Assembly: GCF_000332035.1 (NCBI RefSeq)
Contig: NZ_ALVY01000225.1
Location: 1 to 64,000 of the forward strand
Source of the DNA: Gloeocapsa sp. PCC 73106
GTDB taxonomy: Bacteria > Cyanobacteriota > Cyanobacteriia > Cyanobacteriales > Gloeocapsaceae
Length of the DNA: 64,000 nt
Direction: 5' to 3'
In this document: positions 34,724 to 44,591 of the stretch, in pieces
How the letters are laid out: the number at the start of each line of letters is the position of its first letter
Position numbering within the stretch: the first letter of the stretch is position 1
Made by a program: the position numbers and the translations under genes
Notes under the pieces: model-generated
Told to the model about the DNA's origin: nothing
What the model saw: the letters and a program-made list of their open reading frames with translations, nothing else
Databases searched by the model: none

Positions 34724-35761
34724 CTAGACGTTCCTGGCTTCAACGAATCGCACGTCCATATAGTCTAAAGCCAGGCGTAAAGAGTCGAGATTAACTGTTA
34801 TGGAAGCGTCGGCGAATTTTCGGGGATTCTCAGCTAATTCTGCTTCAGAAAAGGTTTCTGGCATTTGTCCCGTTACCCCACACCAGGTTCCCCCTACACA
34901 AGCTACGATATTTCTAATGCTGTAAACTACGTAGCCCGGATGGAAAATCTCGATAACTTTGACGCGACTCTGGTTAAACATCAAAGCCCCAAATGCGGCA
35001 CCATGAATACCTACGATGATTTCTGCGTGTTTACTAATTAACCATTGTTGTTCCATGGGTATATCTTCGTAGTAAACTTTTTTAAAGCCATAGTCTTTTA
35101 ATAGGATTTCTACTTCTGATTCGTTGGTGATTTTTCTGCTACCCTTGCGACCGATCAATACCCGTGGATAAATCTCGTATTGGTCTTTTGCGACTACTTT
35201 TTCAGCGTATAGTGGCAGAATTGAGCGATAAAATTTATCAGGAACGATCGCCTTGTTAAAATCTGTTGCTTTGATTAGTTTTCCCTGTACTTCTTTATCC
35301 GTAGTTAAAGCTGGTATTCCCATTAACTCACAAACTTTCAGAGTAAATTTTTTGGGCTCTTTATGCAAAATTACGTTGAGATTAGGATAACCATTGTTAG
35401 CTATATGTACCGCAACAGGCATAACATTAATGATCATATGAGCTACATTATCTTGGAAAATATAACGAGCGTCAAAAAAAACGCGATCGTCCTCTATTTT
35501 TAGAGGTGGGGTCAGCTTTTTATAATTTTTTAGCAAGAATTCCTTTTTCGAAGCCCCGACATAGTTAATAGAATCAGTGGTACCTTCAACTACTTGATAC
35601 TCTATACCCGGTTGAATTGACTGATACTCAGGTCTATATATTTGTAAAATCCTGGGCGTCCAAGCGTCAGCTAAATAAGTGGGATAGCTGAACATTTTGG
35701 CTGCGGGGACTTCTAGTATTTCCCCTGGTATCTTGTTAATGGTCTCGTTCATTAGCTTCAT
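34724..35761 (-). CDS. GT61-family (DUF563) glycosyltransferase
   Basis: A 345-residue protein with the DUF563/GT61 core: YPRVLIGRKGSRKITNESEV, KKVYYEDIPMEQQWLISKHA, and EIIVGIHGAAFGALMFNQ followed by VIEIFHP. No membrane segment, so it should be cytosolic or peripheral. GT61 enzymes add xylose, arabinose or other sugars; the donor here is unknown. The adjacent glf gene suggests a shared role in surface glycan assembly. The start could be the ATG nine bases inside (MNETINK). The group II intron begins just after its stop codon, with a short palindrome (GTCTAG-TTT-CTAGAC) at 34715-34729 overlapping the stop. Confidence 0.82.
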   Translation of the reverse strand: MKLMNETINKIPGEILEVPAAKMFSYPTYLADAWTPRILQIYRPEYQSIQPGIEYQVVEGTTDSINYVGASKKEFLLKNYKKLTPPLKIEDDRVFFDARYIFQDNVAHMIINVMPVAVHIANNGYPNLNVILHKEPKKFTLKVCELMGIPALTTDKEVQGKLIKATDFNKAIVPDKFYRSILPLYAEKVVAKDQYEIYPRVLIGRKGSRKITNESEVEILLKDYGFKKVYYEDIPMEQQWLISKHAEIIVGIHGAAFGALMFNQSRVKVIEIFHPGYVVYSIRNIVACVGGTWCGVTGQMPETFSEAELAENPRKFADASITVNLDSLRLALDYMDVRFVEARNV

Positions 35762-35817
35762 TCGATTTTTTAAGGGTAATATAGCTCTAACGGTAGGCTT
35801 TTAGCAATGATTGGACA

Positions 35818-36963
35818 TCAAGAAGGAGGTTGAATTTCCGTGATAACTTGTCCAGAGCGATCGCCTGTCACTACTATATTATTATTTTGGATCGTACCCA
35901 CAGCCCGATCTCCTGTCAGATGTATATAAGGCTCAACTTGTTCATATATCACATTTTCTCTGGCTTCCACTTCCTGGGTATTAATCGACCAAATTAGTTC
36001 AGAAGCGGACAATTTAGAGCGCTTAAGTTGATTTTGTCCCTGTACATCCCCCTGTAGATGAGCGATTTCCTGGTCAAGATCTAGATAGCCTCGATTGGCT
36101 ATTATAATTAATTCTTGTTCCTGATGAATTATTTCCACGGGTTGATCCGCAATCACTGTACCTTCTTGATAATTCCAAATGATTGAATTACTAGTGATTT
36201 GTACCGAGGGTTTCCAGGAAGTCAACTTGACGTTCTGTTTGAATTTGGCTTGATGTAATTGCAAGTCTACTTCTAACTCTTCAGCCACAACTTTTTCAGT
36301 GATCACTTCAGCTTGATCGTAACGAACTATTTCTAGAAGTGCTTTGACTGAGAGAGTCTGAGCTTTTAGGTTCCAACGTAATTCCGATGAACGAAATTGC
36401 ACAGAGTTTTCTTGATTATCAGCTATAACATCACCAATTAGTTCTAATTCCTGTTGATCACCATAATATTTAGCCGTTTTAGCCTTGATGTTTAGCTCTG
36501 GATGTTGACCCGCTAAATTTCCTGTCAAGATTAATAGATTTTGTCGTGGATACCAAGTTAATTCATCAGCTTTAAGTACGGTTCCATTGCGTACATCTTT
36601 AGCAATTACGTTCTCTTTTAAAATAACTACCTCACCATCTTCGAAGACTTCTCCTTTCTCGGCTGTTAAGTAGATAGCGAGTTGATCGTCTTGCCAAAAA
36701 TTGCCAATCACTTCCTCTAAATAAGCGAACTGGCGATCTGGACTATATTTAGTCTCGCGAGATTTAATTTTCCAGAGTGTTTTCCCCTCAGGATTGGCTT
36801 GTTCTAAAATCGCGTTGTTTAAAGTCAAACTACTTTCTGAGACGGGGGGACTTACTTCGGTTACTGCTGGTGTTTCTGAGATTGTTGGGCTTTGACAAGC
36901 GCTCAAAAACAGTAAAAGCAATAATAACCCAGGTTGAGTCCCGTGGCAATTTTTTAAATTCAT
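35818..36963 (-). CDS. lptC: LptC/LptA-like lipoprotein
   Basis: A 381-residue protein with a lipoprotein signal (LLLLLLFLSACQS, lipid-modified Cys near residue 23). The following body is built of short beta-strand repeats with WKIKSRETKYSPDRQFAYLE, LKADELTWYPRQNLLILTG, and similar units of LptA/OstA type. The family bridges lipopolysaccharide from the inner-membrane exporter to the outer membrane in the periplasm. It is longer than E. coli LptC (about 190 residues), as is usual in cyanobacteria, and seems to join an LptC-like start with LptA-like repeats. It is divergent from the GspC-like gene at 37009. LptB, F and G are not in the window. Confidence 0.8.
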   Translation of the reverse strand: MNLKNCHGTQPGLLLLLLFLSACQSPTISETPAVTEVSPPVSESSLTLNNAILEQANPEGKTLWKIKSRETKYSPDRQFAYLEEVIGNFWQDDQLAIYLTAEKGEVFEDGEVVILKENVIAKDVRNGTVLKADELTWYPRQNLLILTGNLAGQHPELNIKAKTAKYYGDQQELELIGDVIADNQENSVQFRSSELRWNLKAQTLSVKALLEIVRYDQAEVITEKVVAEELEVDLQLHQAKFKQNVKLTSWKPSVQITSNSIIWNYQEGTVIADQPVEIIHQEQELIIIANRGYLDLDQEIAHLQGDVQGQNQLKRSKLSASELIWSINTQEVEARENVIYEQVEPYIHLTGDRAVGTIQNNNIVVTGDRSGQVITEIQPPS

Positions 36964-37008
36964 ACTTTGTTAAAATTAGGAAACTGTTACTCGCCTAAAC
37001 TCAATTTT

Positions 37009-37575
37009 ATGCTACTCAAGCTTGACAAGATCTTGTTTATCTGCAGTTGTACTTATTTATTGGCTGCGGTCAGTTGGGTAATGAGTCGCAATCCCTCAGC
37101 TCAAGCGCCTAATTCCCAGGAGCAATTTATTACCTATCTACAAGATGCTTTGGTCAGAATTGAGCGCCATCAACCTCTAGATGAGTCGTCAGAGATAGCT
37201 CAACAACCAGATGTTACTACCAGAGGGTTAGAACGAGTATATATTCCTCTTTATCAACCTCCGAAAATTATTAATCCTACTCCTGCTTCTGTCTCGGAAA
37301 CCCTTCCCCCACCACCATCAGTTTTACCACCTGTAGCTACCGAGCCCGTTTTAACTTCCAGACCAGAAAACAAGGTAAACTGTACTTTGGTAGGATTATT
37401 GGAATCGGAACAAGGGGCGATCGCTTTGTTTCAGCACGATGGGATCACCGAAAGAGTAGAAATTGGTCAGAAAATACCTGGTAGTGGCTGGATTTTACAA
37501 GATGTCATTAATAATCAAGCTATACTTCAACAAAATACCCAAGTTAAATCTATTTCTGTAGGACAAACTTTTTAA
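37009..37575 (+). CDS. GspC-like membrane-anchored protein
   Basis: A 188-residue protein with an N-terminal membrane helix (KILFICSCTYLLAAVSWVM), a Pro-rich linker (residues 85-120), and a C-terminal domain (VGLLESEQGAIALFQHDGIT, then VEIGQKIPGSGWIL) that resembles the homology region of type II secretion GspC/pilus PilP proteins. It may link an inner-membrane machine to the periplasm. Start at ATG 37009; a TTG at 36967 is in frame. It is followed after two bases by the coiled-coil gene at 37578, so both are probably co-transcribed. The family call is by pattern only. Confidence 0.55.
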   Translation: MLLKLDKILFICSCTYLLAAVSWVMSRNPSAQAPNSQEQFITYLQDALVRIERHQPLDESSEIAQQPDVTTRGLERVYIPLYQPPKIINPTPASVSETLPPPPSVLPPVATEPVLTSRPENKVNCTLVGLLESEQGAIALFQHDGITERVEIGQKIPGSGWILQDVINNQAILQQNTQVKSISVGQTF

Positions 37576-37577
37576 AT

Positions 37578-38135
37578 ATGAGTTTATTCGATGATGTAAA
37601 TCGCTTTCTCGAGGAGAAACTGGACGAGTTTATGAGCAATAATCCTCACTTGGAAGCTCAAGCACTACTGGAACAGTTGAAAGAACAAGAACGAGATACA
37701 CTTAAATTAATTATTAGGTTGGAAGCTCAAGAACAGCAGTTGCAACAAGAGATTCTCTCTTTAGCTGAAGATATCAAAATCTGGCACGCTCGCGTAAAAA
37801 AAGCCCAATCTGCGGGAGAAACTGAACTCTCTCAAAAAGCGGCCGAACGAGAAGCTTCTTTGCTACATCAGGGTAATTTAGTTTGGAGACAAATGGAGGG
37901 GGCAAAAAAACAAATTCTTCAAGCTAAGGAATTGCTGAAGCAAATTGAATTACAAAAGCAACAGATTCAACAAAAGTCTGATAGTTTTACAGCTACTCCT
38001 CAGTCTGATTCGGCGACTCGGGGTTGGAATCAAAGCACTACCTACACTAAAGAGGCTGATCCACTGGAACAAATGTTCGCTAAATGGGAAACGGATCAGG
38101 AATTAGAACAAATAAAGCGTAATTTGGGACTTTAA
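37578..38135 (+). CDS. TIGR04376-type coiled-coil protein
   Basis: A 185-residue soluble protein that opens with MSLFDDVNRFLEEKLDEFM, followed by a long coiled coil rich in Glu, Gln and Leu (residues 20-135) and a variable tail. This matches, as I recall, the cyanobacterial TIGR04376 family of unknown function; the phage-shock/Vipp-like helical style is superficial. It starts two bases after the GspC-like gene and ends with a hairpin shared with the convergent small gene. Confidence 0.65.
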   Translation: MSLFDDVNRFLEEKLDEFMSNNPHLEAQALLEQLKEQERDTLKLIIRLEAQEQQLQQEILSLAEDIKIWHARVKKAQSAGETELSQKAAEREASLLHQGNLVWRQMEGAKKQILQAKELLKQIELQKQQIQQKSDSFTATPQSDSATRGWNQSTTYTKEADPLEQMFAKWETDQELEQIKRNLGL

Positions 38136-38139
38136 GTCC

Positions 38140-38177
38140 AAAAAAAATAAGGTGTTCTTATCAGGAAATGGAACACC
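38140..38177 (-). terminator. Terminator of the small gene at 38199
   Basis: GGTGTTC (38151-38157) pairs with GAACACC (38171-38177). Read on the minus strand, the hairpin is followed by TTATTTTTTTT, a good factor-independent terminator for the 38199-38399 gene. On the plus strand it may also end the 37578-38135 transcript, with a weaker T run. Confidence 0.75.
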
Positions 38178-38198
38178 CTAGATTTAGCTTTTTCACGG

Positions 38199-38399
38199 TT
38201 AACTTAAAGCTGCATTACTGCGATCGTAGGTTTGACGGAAACTAGAATGGGGTTTACTTTGGATATTGCTCCAGTAATCGCTGTCAGTTACGTCGAGACC
38301 AATTTCAGCGGCAGTCCGATTGAGTAGGGATTGTTGACGGTTTTTGATACTGTGGTGATGACGCATCATTAAAGCTCTAGCTTGGCTTTCGGTAGACAT
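38199..38399 (-). CDS. Small conserved-looking protein, unknown
   Basis: A 66-residue protein starting MSTESQARALMMRHHHSIKN, with a His-rich stretch and an ordered-looking middle (RTAAEIGLDVTDSDYWSNIQ). A strong ribosome-binding site (AGAGGA, seven bases before the ATG) fixes the start; a longer frame to 38477 lacks one. It has its own terminator. I do not recognise the family, but signals at both ends make it a solid gene. It is divergent from the Uma2 gene. Confidence 0.75.
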   Translation of the reverse strand: MSTESQARALMMRHHHSIKNRQQSLLNRTAAEIGLDVTDSDYWSNIQSKPHSSFRQTYDRSNAALS

Positions 38400-38519
38400 A
38401 ATCAATTCCTCTCTGTTTTTTTTATCTCTATTACTATATATAACATAAAATTCTGTATAAGATTTTACCAAATACAAAACTTAATGTTTCTTTTTCCTGA
38501 CTTAACTAAGGAGGTAAAA

Positions 38520-39197
38520 ATGCTTAAAAACTACAACCTGCGACAATGTTTACCCTCAGCAGAAGACTTACCAGATTCCGATGATATTCCCGTGGACAAC
38601 GAATTACAAGATTTAATACCTAGTTTGCTCAAAGCGAGCTTAGCCCTAATTTGGTCAGAGCGTCTAGATTGGTTTTTTGGTATAGATATGGGCATATATT
38701 ATGATCCTGAGAAACCGCCGATTGTCGCTGATGCTTTTGTCAGTCTCAAAGTGCCAAGAATTATTGACCAGGATTTAAGATACAGTTATGTTCTCTGGGA
38801 AGAACAACAAGTCCCATTGTTGACTATCGAAGTGGTCTCTCAACAGAGAAGAGGTGAATATAGCGTCAAAAAAGCACTCTATGCTCAAATCGGAGTATTA
38901 TATTACGTGGTGTACAATCCACAACGTCGTCGTAAATCTTCCCTGGAGGTATATCAATTAATTGGAGGAGAATACCAACGGCTCACTGGACAACCAATAA
39001 GGTTAGCGGCAATAGAGATAGGAATTGGTGTAGAAATAGGCACTTATCAAGGAATAACCAGAGAATGGTTGTATTGGTACGATGCTCAGGGAAGTCGCTA
39101 TCTCACCCCCGAAGAAAGAATCCAACAAGAACAGCAAAAAGCCGCAAGATTAGCCGCCAAATTAAAAAGTCTAGGAATTGATCCTGACTCTATTTGA
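38520..39197 (+). CDS. Uma2-family putative endonuclease
   Basis: A 225-residue protein of the Uma2 (DUF820) family, restriction-endonuclease-like folds that are greatly expanded in cyanobacteria; their biological role is unknown. The catalytic region shows VADAFVSL, the PLLTIEVVSQQRRGEYSVKK stretch (with the Glu and Lys of the PD-(D/E)xK site) and YAQIGVLYYVVYNP. The tail is a charged helix with EERIQQEQQKAARLAAKLKS, typical of these proteins. The perfect ribosome-binding site AAGGAGG sets the start at 38520; a longer frame to 38382 is not needed. Confidence 0.88.
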   Translation: MLKNYNLRQCLPSAEDLPDSDDIPVDNELQDLIPSLLKASLALIWSERLDWFFGIDMGIYYDPEKPPIVADAFVSLKVPRIIDQDLRYSYVLWEEQQVPLLTIEVVSQQRRGEYSVKKALYAQIGVLYYVVYNPQRRRKSSLEVYQLIGGEYQRLTGQPIRLAAIEIGIGVEIGTYQGITREWLYWYDAQGSRYLTPEERIQQEQQKAARLAAKLKSLGIDPDSI

Positions 39198-39254
39198 GCA
39201 GACTGCTATCATGGAAAGTAAGACTTTGCAATCAATCAAGTTTGGATAGCATCA

Positions 39255-41108
39255 ATGAAATCATTGTCAAAAAAAGTAGCGAACAAAACGAGCAGTAACC
39301 AGTGGATATTAGTTTGGTGCGCCGTAGTGCTACAATCTTTTGTCTTCCTACCTGCTAAAGCTAACGAACAGAATCTAAGCTACAGTCAGTTGATAGAAAA
39401 AATTAAAACAGAACAGGTGAGTGAAATTCTCTTGGACCCTATTACTAATCGGGCTATAGTAACTCTGAACAATGAAAAACAACCTAGAGAAGTATACTTA
39501 TTCCAGCAAAATAACTCAGAATTGATATCTTTGATGCGCCAAAAAAATCTTGATTTTGGTGTGAGTTCTTCGGTGAGTGATGTTGAACCAGTGCGCGTCA
39601 TGGGCAATATTTTCCTCTTATTGCTGTTTTTAGGCGCCTTGGTCATGCTTTTCCGTCGCGCAGCTAACGCTTCAGGTCAAGCGATGAACTTCGGTAAATC
39701 TCGCGCACGCTTTCACATGGAAGCCAAAACAGGAATCACTTTCCAAGACGTCGCAGGAATTGAAGAAGCTAAAGAAGAACTCCAAGAGGTCGTGACTTTT
39801 CTCAAACAACCCGAGAAATTTACCTCTGTGGGGGCAAAAATACCTCGGGGAGTCCTGCTAGTGGGACCACCGGGAACTGGAAAAACCTTAATGGCGAAAG
39901 CGATCGCCGGAGAAGCGGGAGTACCCTTTTTTAGTATCTCTGGTTCTGAATTCGTAGAGATGTTCGTTGGGGTGGGAGCTTCTCGTGTCCGGGACTTGTT
40001 CAAAAAAGCCAAAGAAAATGCCCCCTGTCTGATTTTTATCGATGAAATCGACGCCGTAGGACGTCAAAGAGGTACGGGGATAGGAGGTGGTAACGACGAA
40101 AGAGAACAGACACTCAATCAACTACTCACAGAAATGGATGGTTTTGAGAGAAACACCGGAATTATCGTCATCGCCGCTACTAACCGTATGGATGTTTTAG
40201 ATACAGCATTACTACGTCCGGGACGTTTTGATCGCAGAATAACCATAGATAACCCCGATTTTAAAGAAAGATTGGCTATTTTGGAAGTTCACGCTCAAAA
40301 TAAAAAAATAGCTCCAGAAGTATCCCTAGAAGCGATCGCCCGTCGTACCCCTGGTTTTAGTGGTGCGGATTTAGCGAATCTTCTCAACGAAGCGGCTATT
40401 TTTACCGGTCGTAGACGCAAACTGGAAATTACCATGACGGAAATCAACGACGCCGTAGATCGAGTCATCGCAGGTATGGAGGGAACCCCCCTAGTTGATA
40501 GTAAAAGTAAACGCCTAATCGCCTACCATGAGTTGGGTCATGCGATAGTAGCCACATTGATGCCAGGACATTATCCTTTAGAAAAAGTCACCCTGATTCC
40601 CCGTGGACAAGCTAAGGGTTTAACTTGGTATACTCCCGACGAGGAAATGTATTTAATGTCTCGATCCCAACTGTTAGCCCAGATTACCTCTACCCTGGGA
40701 GGACGCGCCGCAGAAGAGGTGATTTTCGGTGAAGATGAAGTGACAACGGGAGCAGCTCAAGATATACAACAAGTTACTTCAATAGCAGGACCAATGGTGA
40801 CTCAGTTCGGGATGTCCGATTTAGGCCCGATTTTCTTAGAAGAATCTAAAGAAACCGTTTTCTTAGGTGGTGATTGGGGAAAACGTTCAGAACACTCAGA
40901 AGAGATCGCCTCTCGTATTGACGTTCAAGTACGTTCCATCGTCAAAAATTGCTATAAAAGCGCCAAACAGATTATCACGGAAAATCGCGACTTGATAGAT
41001 TATTTGGTAGATATCCTCATAGAGAAAGAAACAATTGCGGGTGATGAATTTCGTCGCTTGATCGCTGAGTATCAGGAAAATAAGCCGAAAATATTGACTC
41101 TGGGCTAG
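39255..41108 (+). CDS. ftsH: FtsH membrane-bound AAA protease
   Basis: ATP-dependent zinc protease that degrades damaged membrane proteins; in cyanobacteria FtsH complexes remove photodamaged D1. The 617 residues have two N-terminal membrane helices (about 17-35 and 115-133), Walker A GPPGTGKT at 204-211, Walker B IFIDEID near 260-266, the second region of homology ([16 protein letters not shown]), and zinc site HELGH at 425-429. All catalytic residues are present. Cyanobacteria carry about four FtsH types; I cannot assign this one by eye. It ends one base before the alpha-mannosidase gene, so the two may be co-transcribed. Confidence 0.95.
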   Translation: MKSLSKKVANKTSSNQWILVWCAVVLQSFVFLPAKANEQNLSYSQLIEKIKTEQVSEILLDPITNRAIVTLNNEKQPREVYLFQQNNSELISLMRQKNLDFGVSSSVSDVEPVRVMGNIFLLLLFLGALVMLFRRAANASGQAMNFGKSRARFHMEAKTGITFQDVAGIEEAKEELQEVVTFLKQPEKFTSVGAKIPRGVLLVGPPGTGKTLMAKAIAGEAGVPFFSISGSEFVEMFVGVGASRVRDLFKKAKENAPCLIFIDEIDAVGRQRGTGIGGGNDEREQTLNQLLTEMDGFERNTGIIVIAATNRMDVLDTALLRPGRFDRRITIDNPDFKERLAILEVHAQNKKIAPEVSLEAIARRTPGFSGADLANLLNEAAIFTGRRRKLEITMTEINDAVDRVIAGMEGTPLVDSKSKRLIAYHELGHAIVATLMPGHYPLEKVTLIPRGQAKGLTWYTPDEEMYLMSRSQLLAQITSTLGGRAAEEVIFGEDEVTTGAAQDIQQVTSIAGPMVTQFGMSDLGPIFLEESKETVFLGGDWGKRSEHSEEIASRIDVQVRSIVKNCYKSAKQIITENRDLIDYLVDILIEKETIAGDEFRRLIAEYQENKPKILTLG

Positions 41109-41109
41109 A

Positions 41110-44100
41110 ATGGAGCACGTTCCTTTTATAGAGGCAACTGTTGCCCAATTGCGCCAACTGACCCATTTTCCCCTGCAAGAACGCTGGTACGGGTGTAGCC
41201 AAGGTAGTAATTGGCAGATGACTACCCCAAATCCCCAAGGCTATCTAACTTGGTCTTCGGGCGGGAAAGTACAATGGTTTAGCCAAACTCTCACGACACC
41301 CACTGAGTTGCAGGGGTACTCTATGCGTTTGCAGCTAACTTGGTGGGCTCAATCAGCTCAAGTTTATCTCGACGGTAAGTTAGTCAGGGAAGGAGATTTA
41401 TTCGACTCTTCCACTAGATTACTGCTAACAGAGTCAGCAATAGCTGGAGAATCAAGAGCGATCGCCCTGAGGTTAGTCAGTCCCGGACACGACATAGGGG
41501 CGCTAATGCAGTCTCAATGCATCTACGAAAAAGACCAAGATCCGGGTTTTGTGGCGGATCAACTCGCTATTTTGTCTCAATACCTGCAAAAATTCGCCCC
41601 CCAAGATCTCCCCATTTTAGCGAATCATTTGGAGAGAATTAATTGGAGTCTGTCCCCTGAAGATTTTGAAGCCCACTTACAACAAATATGCACCGACTTA
41701 CTCCCTTTAGGGACTGGTTTAAAAGAACATCAAATTAGTTTACTCGGTCACGCTCATCTAGATCTAGCTTGGTTGTGGACCATCACAGAAACCTGGCAAG
41801 TCGCTAAAAATACATTTGCTTCAGTATTGAGTTTACAACAACGTTTTTCTGAATTAACCTTCGCTCACAGCACCCCCGTAATCTACGAGTGGATCGAGCA
41901 GCATCACCCGGATTTATTCGCCGCGATCCAACAAAAGATACAACAAGGTAAATGGGAAGTAGTGGGGGGTATGTGGGTTGAACCAGAAGTAAATCTAATA
42001 GGGGGAGAATCTCTCGTGCGTCAACTCCTCTACGGACAACGCTACTGTCAGGAAAAGTTCGGTCGGATCACCCAAATAGCTTGGTTACCCGATAGTTTCG
42101 GTTTTCCTCGACAACTCCCCCAGATTCTACAACAAGCAGGAATTAATTATTTTGTCACTGGTAAACTGCACTGGAATGATACGACTAAATTTCCCTACGG
42201 TTTATTTAACTGGAGCGCACTCGATGGTAGTTCTGTTGTAGCTTCAATGTTGCCCCAAAACCTCGCCGGAGTGATGGATACTAATCCTCTATCTATGACT
42301 AATCATGCTTTTGCTTGGCGGGAACAAACGGGGTTAACTCATGCTTTTTGGCTTCCCGGTGTGGGGGATCATGGGGGAGGACCAACCCAAGAGATGTTAG
42401 AAGTGCTGCAACGTTGGTCTCAATCCGCCGTTTTTTGCCCACGTTTGCAGTTTACCACCGCTTTAGATTATCTACAACAGCTACCTCAAGATAATCTACC
42501 AGTTTGGGATGATGAACTGTATTTAGAATTTCACCGCGGCTGCTACACGACAAAAGGCGATCAGAAAAAACTTAATCGTTATGCTGAAGGGTTGTTGTAT
42601 GAAGCGGAGATGTTTGGTGCGATCGCTTCTGTTTTGGGAGAGTCTCAGTATCCTGCTAAACAAATAACTAGCGCTTGGCAAGAAGTACTCTGTAATCAAT
42701 TCCACGATATTCTACCAGGAACATCTATCCCGGAAGTTTTTGTCGAAGCTCAACAGCGTTGGACTAGTGCGATCGCTCTAGGAGAAAAGATCTTAAAAGA
42801 CTCTTTAGATACTATCATCGCTCAAATTAACCTACCCCCAGTTCCTTACCCTGGCGCCCAACCCCTGGTTATCTTTAATTCCCTCAACTGGTGCAGGGAA
42901 GAGGTAGTCAGTATCTCTACTCCTCCCGGTGATTGGGGGATTTGTGACTTAGAAGGAAGGATTTTAGTCACTCAACGCTCTTGTGAGTTGGAATTACTCT
43001 TTTTTGCCTCTAATGTGCCTAGTGTTGGCTATCGTCTCTTCTGGTTATATCCCCTAGAATCAGAGGTCAAGCCAGTCTTCAGAGAACCCCCCGATTATAT
43101 TTTAGATAATGGGCTATTAAGAGTCGTGATTTGTCCCAAAACCGGCGATATACTCAGTATTTTTGACTTAAAAAGCCAACTAGAACTGTTGAAAGCTCCA
43201 GCCAATCAACTGCAAAGCTTCCAAGATCAGGGTCAATACTGGGACGCTTGGAATATTGACCCCAACTACCAAGCCCATTCTCTGGAACTAACGCAATTGC
43301 AAGAGATTCAATCTCTAGAAACAGGACCACTCCGGTGGCGAGTGCGGGTAGTGCGTCAGATGAGGAAATCTCTCTGGGAACAGGATTATCTTCTGAATCT
43401 TAATTCTCCAGTGTTGCGCATTTTAACCAGAGTTGATTGGCAAGAAACCCATACCCTCGTTAAAGCGGCTTTTCCCCTAGTCTTAGAGAGCGATCGCGTC
43501 AGCTATGAAACAGCCTGCGGCGTAGTTAATCGCCCCACCCAACCTCAAAACCTCGCCGAAGCGGCTAAATGGGAAGTTAGCGCCCTCGACTGGGCTTGTT
43601 TAGTTGATTCTCGTCAAAATTACAGTTTTAGTCTCCTCAGCGACTGCAAACATGGCTATGACAGTCAGCCGAGTCAACTACGTTTAACCCTATTACGCAG
43701 CCCTACGTGGCCCGATCCCCAAGCCGATCGCGGTAAACAGGAGTTTACTTACGCTATTTACCCTCATCCTGGGACTTGGCAACAAGCTGAGGTAACTAGA
43801 CGAGGGGCTGAGTTGAATTTGCCTCTCAAGATAGATTATTTACACCCGGTACAAGGGAAAAAAAGACTACCCCCTACTACCAGTTTCCTGCAGTTAGGGG
43901 CAGAAAATCTGAGGTTGATGGCTTTGAAAGGGGGAGAAACTGGAGACTGGATTCTCCGATGCTATGAGTACCAGGGAGAAACAGCAGAGTTAAATTTTCA
44001 AAACAATCTAGGACTAGTTATTATTAAACGCGTTAACGTGTTAGAAGAGACAATCAAGATTGAAGCGATCGCCTCGATTCAACCCTGGCAAATCGCCACT

Positions 44101-44139
44101 TTTAGTCTTCGTGATCCTCAAAGGGATCGCTCAAACTAG
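41110..44139 (+). CDS. Glycoside hydrolase family 38 alpha-mannosidase
   Basis: A 1009-residue enzyme with the GH38 order: an N-terminal beta domain, then the catalytic start GHAHLDLAWLWTITETWQVA with metal-binding His and Asp, GKWEVVGGMWVEPEVNLIGG, the nucleophile region WLPDSFGFPRQLPQILQQAG, the helical middle domain (FHDILPGTSIPEV) and a long beta-sandwich end. It cleaves alpha-mannosides and is probably cytosolic, since no signal peptide is seen; it resembles the bacterial/MAN2C1-like branch. Its last 38 bases overlap psbN on the other strand. The role may be turnover of mannose-containing storage or surface glycans. Confidence 0.93.
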   Translation: MEHVPFIEATVAQLRQLTHFPLQERWYGCSQGSNWQMTTPNPQGYLTWSSGGKVQWFSQTLTTPTELQGYSMRLQLTWWAQSAQVYLDGKLVREGDLFDSSTRLLLTESAIAGESRAIALRLVSPGHDIGALMQSQCIYEKDQDPGFVADQLAILSQYLQKFAPQDLPILANHLERINWSLSPEDFEAHLQQICTDLLPLGTGLKEHQISLLGHAHLDLAWLWTITETWQVAKNTFASVLSLQQRFSELTFAHSTPVIYEWIEQHHPDLFAAIQQKIQQGKWEVVGGMWVEPEVNLIGGESLVRQLLYGQRYCQEKFGRITQIAWLPDSFGFPRQLPQILQQAGINYFVTGKLHWNDTTKFPYGLFNWSALDGSSVVASMLPQNLAGVMDTNPLSMTNHAFAWREQTGLTHAFWLPGVGDHGGGPTQEMLEVLQRWSQSAVFCPRLQFTTALDYLQQLPQDNLPVWDDELYLEFHRGCYTTKGDQKKLNRYAEGLLYEAEMFGAIASVLGESQYPAKQITSAWQEVLCNQFHDILPGTSIPEVFVEAQQRWTSAIALGEKILKDSLDTIIAQINLPPVPYPGAQPLVIFNSLNWCREEVVSISTPPGDWGICDLEGRILVTQRSCELELLFFASNVPSVGYRLFWLYPLESEVKPVFREPPDYILDNGLLRVVICPKTGDILSIFDLKSQLELLKAPANQLQSFQDQGQYWDAWNIDPNYQAHSLELTQLQEIQSLETGPLRWRVRVVRQMRKSLWEQDYLLNLNSPVLRILTRVDWQETHTLVKAAFPLVLESDRVSYETACGVVNRPTQPQNLAEAAKWEVSALDWACLVDSRQNYSFSLLSDCKHGYDSQPSQLRLTLLRSPTWPDPQADRGKQEFTYAIYPHPGTWQQAEVTRRGAELNLPLKIDYLHPVQGKKRLPPTTSFLQLGAENLRLMALKGGETGDWILRCYEYQGETAELNFQNNLGLVIIKRVNVLEETIKIEAIASIQPWQIATFSLRDPQRDRSN

Positions 44140-44233
44140 CAGACGGTGGTCCAAAAGCGGTGTAAATCGCATAACCGGTGATGGCAATTACGACTGCCCC
44201 TAGAGTAATGCTAAGAACTATTGCAGGTTCCAT
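44102..44233 (-). CDS. psbN: PsbN, photosystem II assembly protein
   Basis: A 43-residue protein, MEPAIVLSITLGAVVIAITG continuing YAIYTAFGPPSASLSDPFED, with one membrane helix. It matches PsbN closely. PsbN is needed for photosystem II assembly or repair and is not a stable subunit of the complex. It is encoded opposite to psbH and just upstream of it, the arrangement known in chloroplasts and many cyanobacteria. Its C-terminal codons overlap the end of the mannosidase gene by 38 bases. Confidence 0.95.
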   Translation of the reverse strand: MEPAIVLSITLGAVVIAITGYAIYTAFGPPSASLSDPFEDHED

Positions 44234-44308
44234 AGGTAAAATCTATTATTATTTACTCTTATTCTATAATATTACACAAAGTTAAGAAAACTTAAGTATT
44301 GGTGAAAT

Positions 44309-44512
44309 ATGGCACAGCGCACTCGTTTAGGCGATATCCTTAGACCTTTAAACTCTGAATATGGTAAAGTCGTCCCCGGTTGGGGTACCACTCCCGTCAT
44401 GGCGGTCTTCATGCTATTATTCTTTGTCTTCCTGTTGATTATTCTGCAGCTTTACAACTCTTCTCTCTTACTGGAGAACCTCGACGTAGACTGGTCTAGT
44501 CTCAGCCGATAA
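44309..44512 (+). CDS. psbH: PsbH, photosystem II 10 kDa phosphoprotein
   Basis: Small photosystem II subunit of 67 residues: [20 protein letters not shown], the [20 protein letters not shown] membrane helix, and a short lumenal end. PsbH sits next to CP47 and helps electron flow between the quinones and photoprotection. The gene is divergent from psbN with a 75-base gap. A hairpin follows between psbH and tatA. Confidence 0.97.
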   Translation: MAQRTRLGDILRPLNSEYGKVVPGWGTTPVMAVFMLLFFVFLLIILQLYNSSLLLENLDVDWSSLSR

Positions 44513-44534
44513 TAGCTATTCTCTTTAGCTAACC

Positions 44535-44560
44535 AGACGGGTTTAGTCTACAACCCGTCT
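44535..44560 (+). other. Hairpin between psbH and tatA
   Basis: AGACGGGTT (44535-44543) pairs with AACCCGTCT (44552-44560), nine perfect pairs and an eight-base loop. No T run follows on the plus strand, so it is more likely an mRNA stabiliser or processing signal, or a weak terminator, than a strong stop. Confidence 0.6.
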
Positions 44561-44591
44561 CCACTCAACTTAAAATTAAAGGGTATCATCT

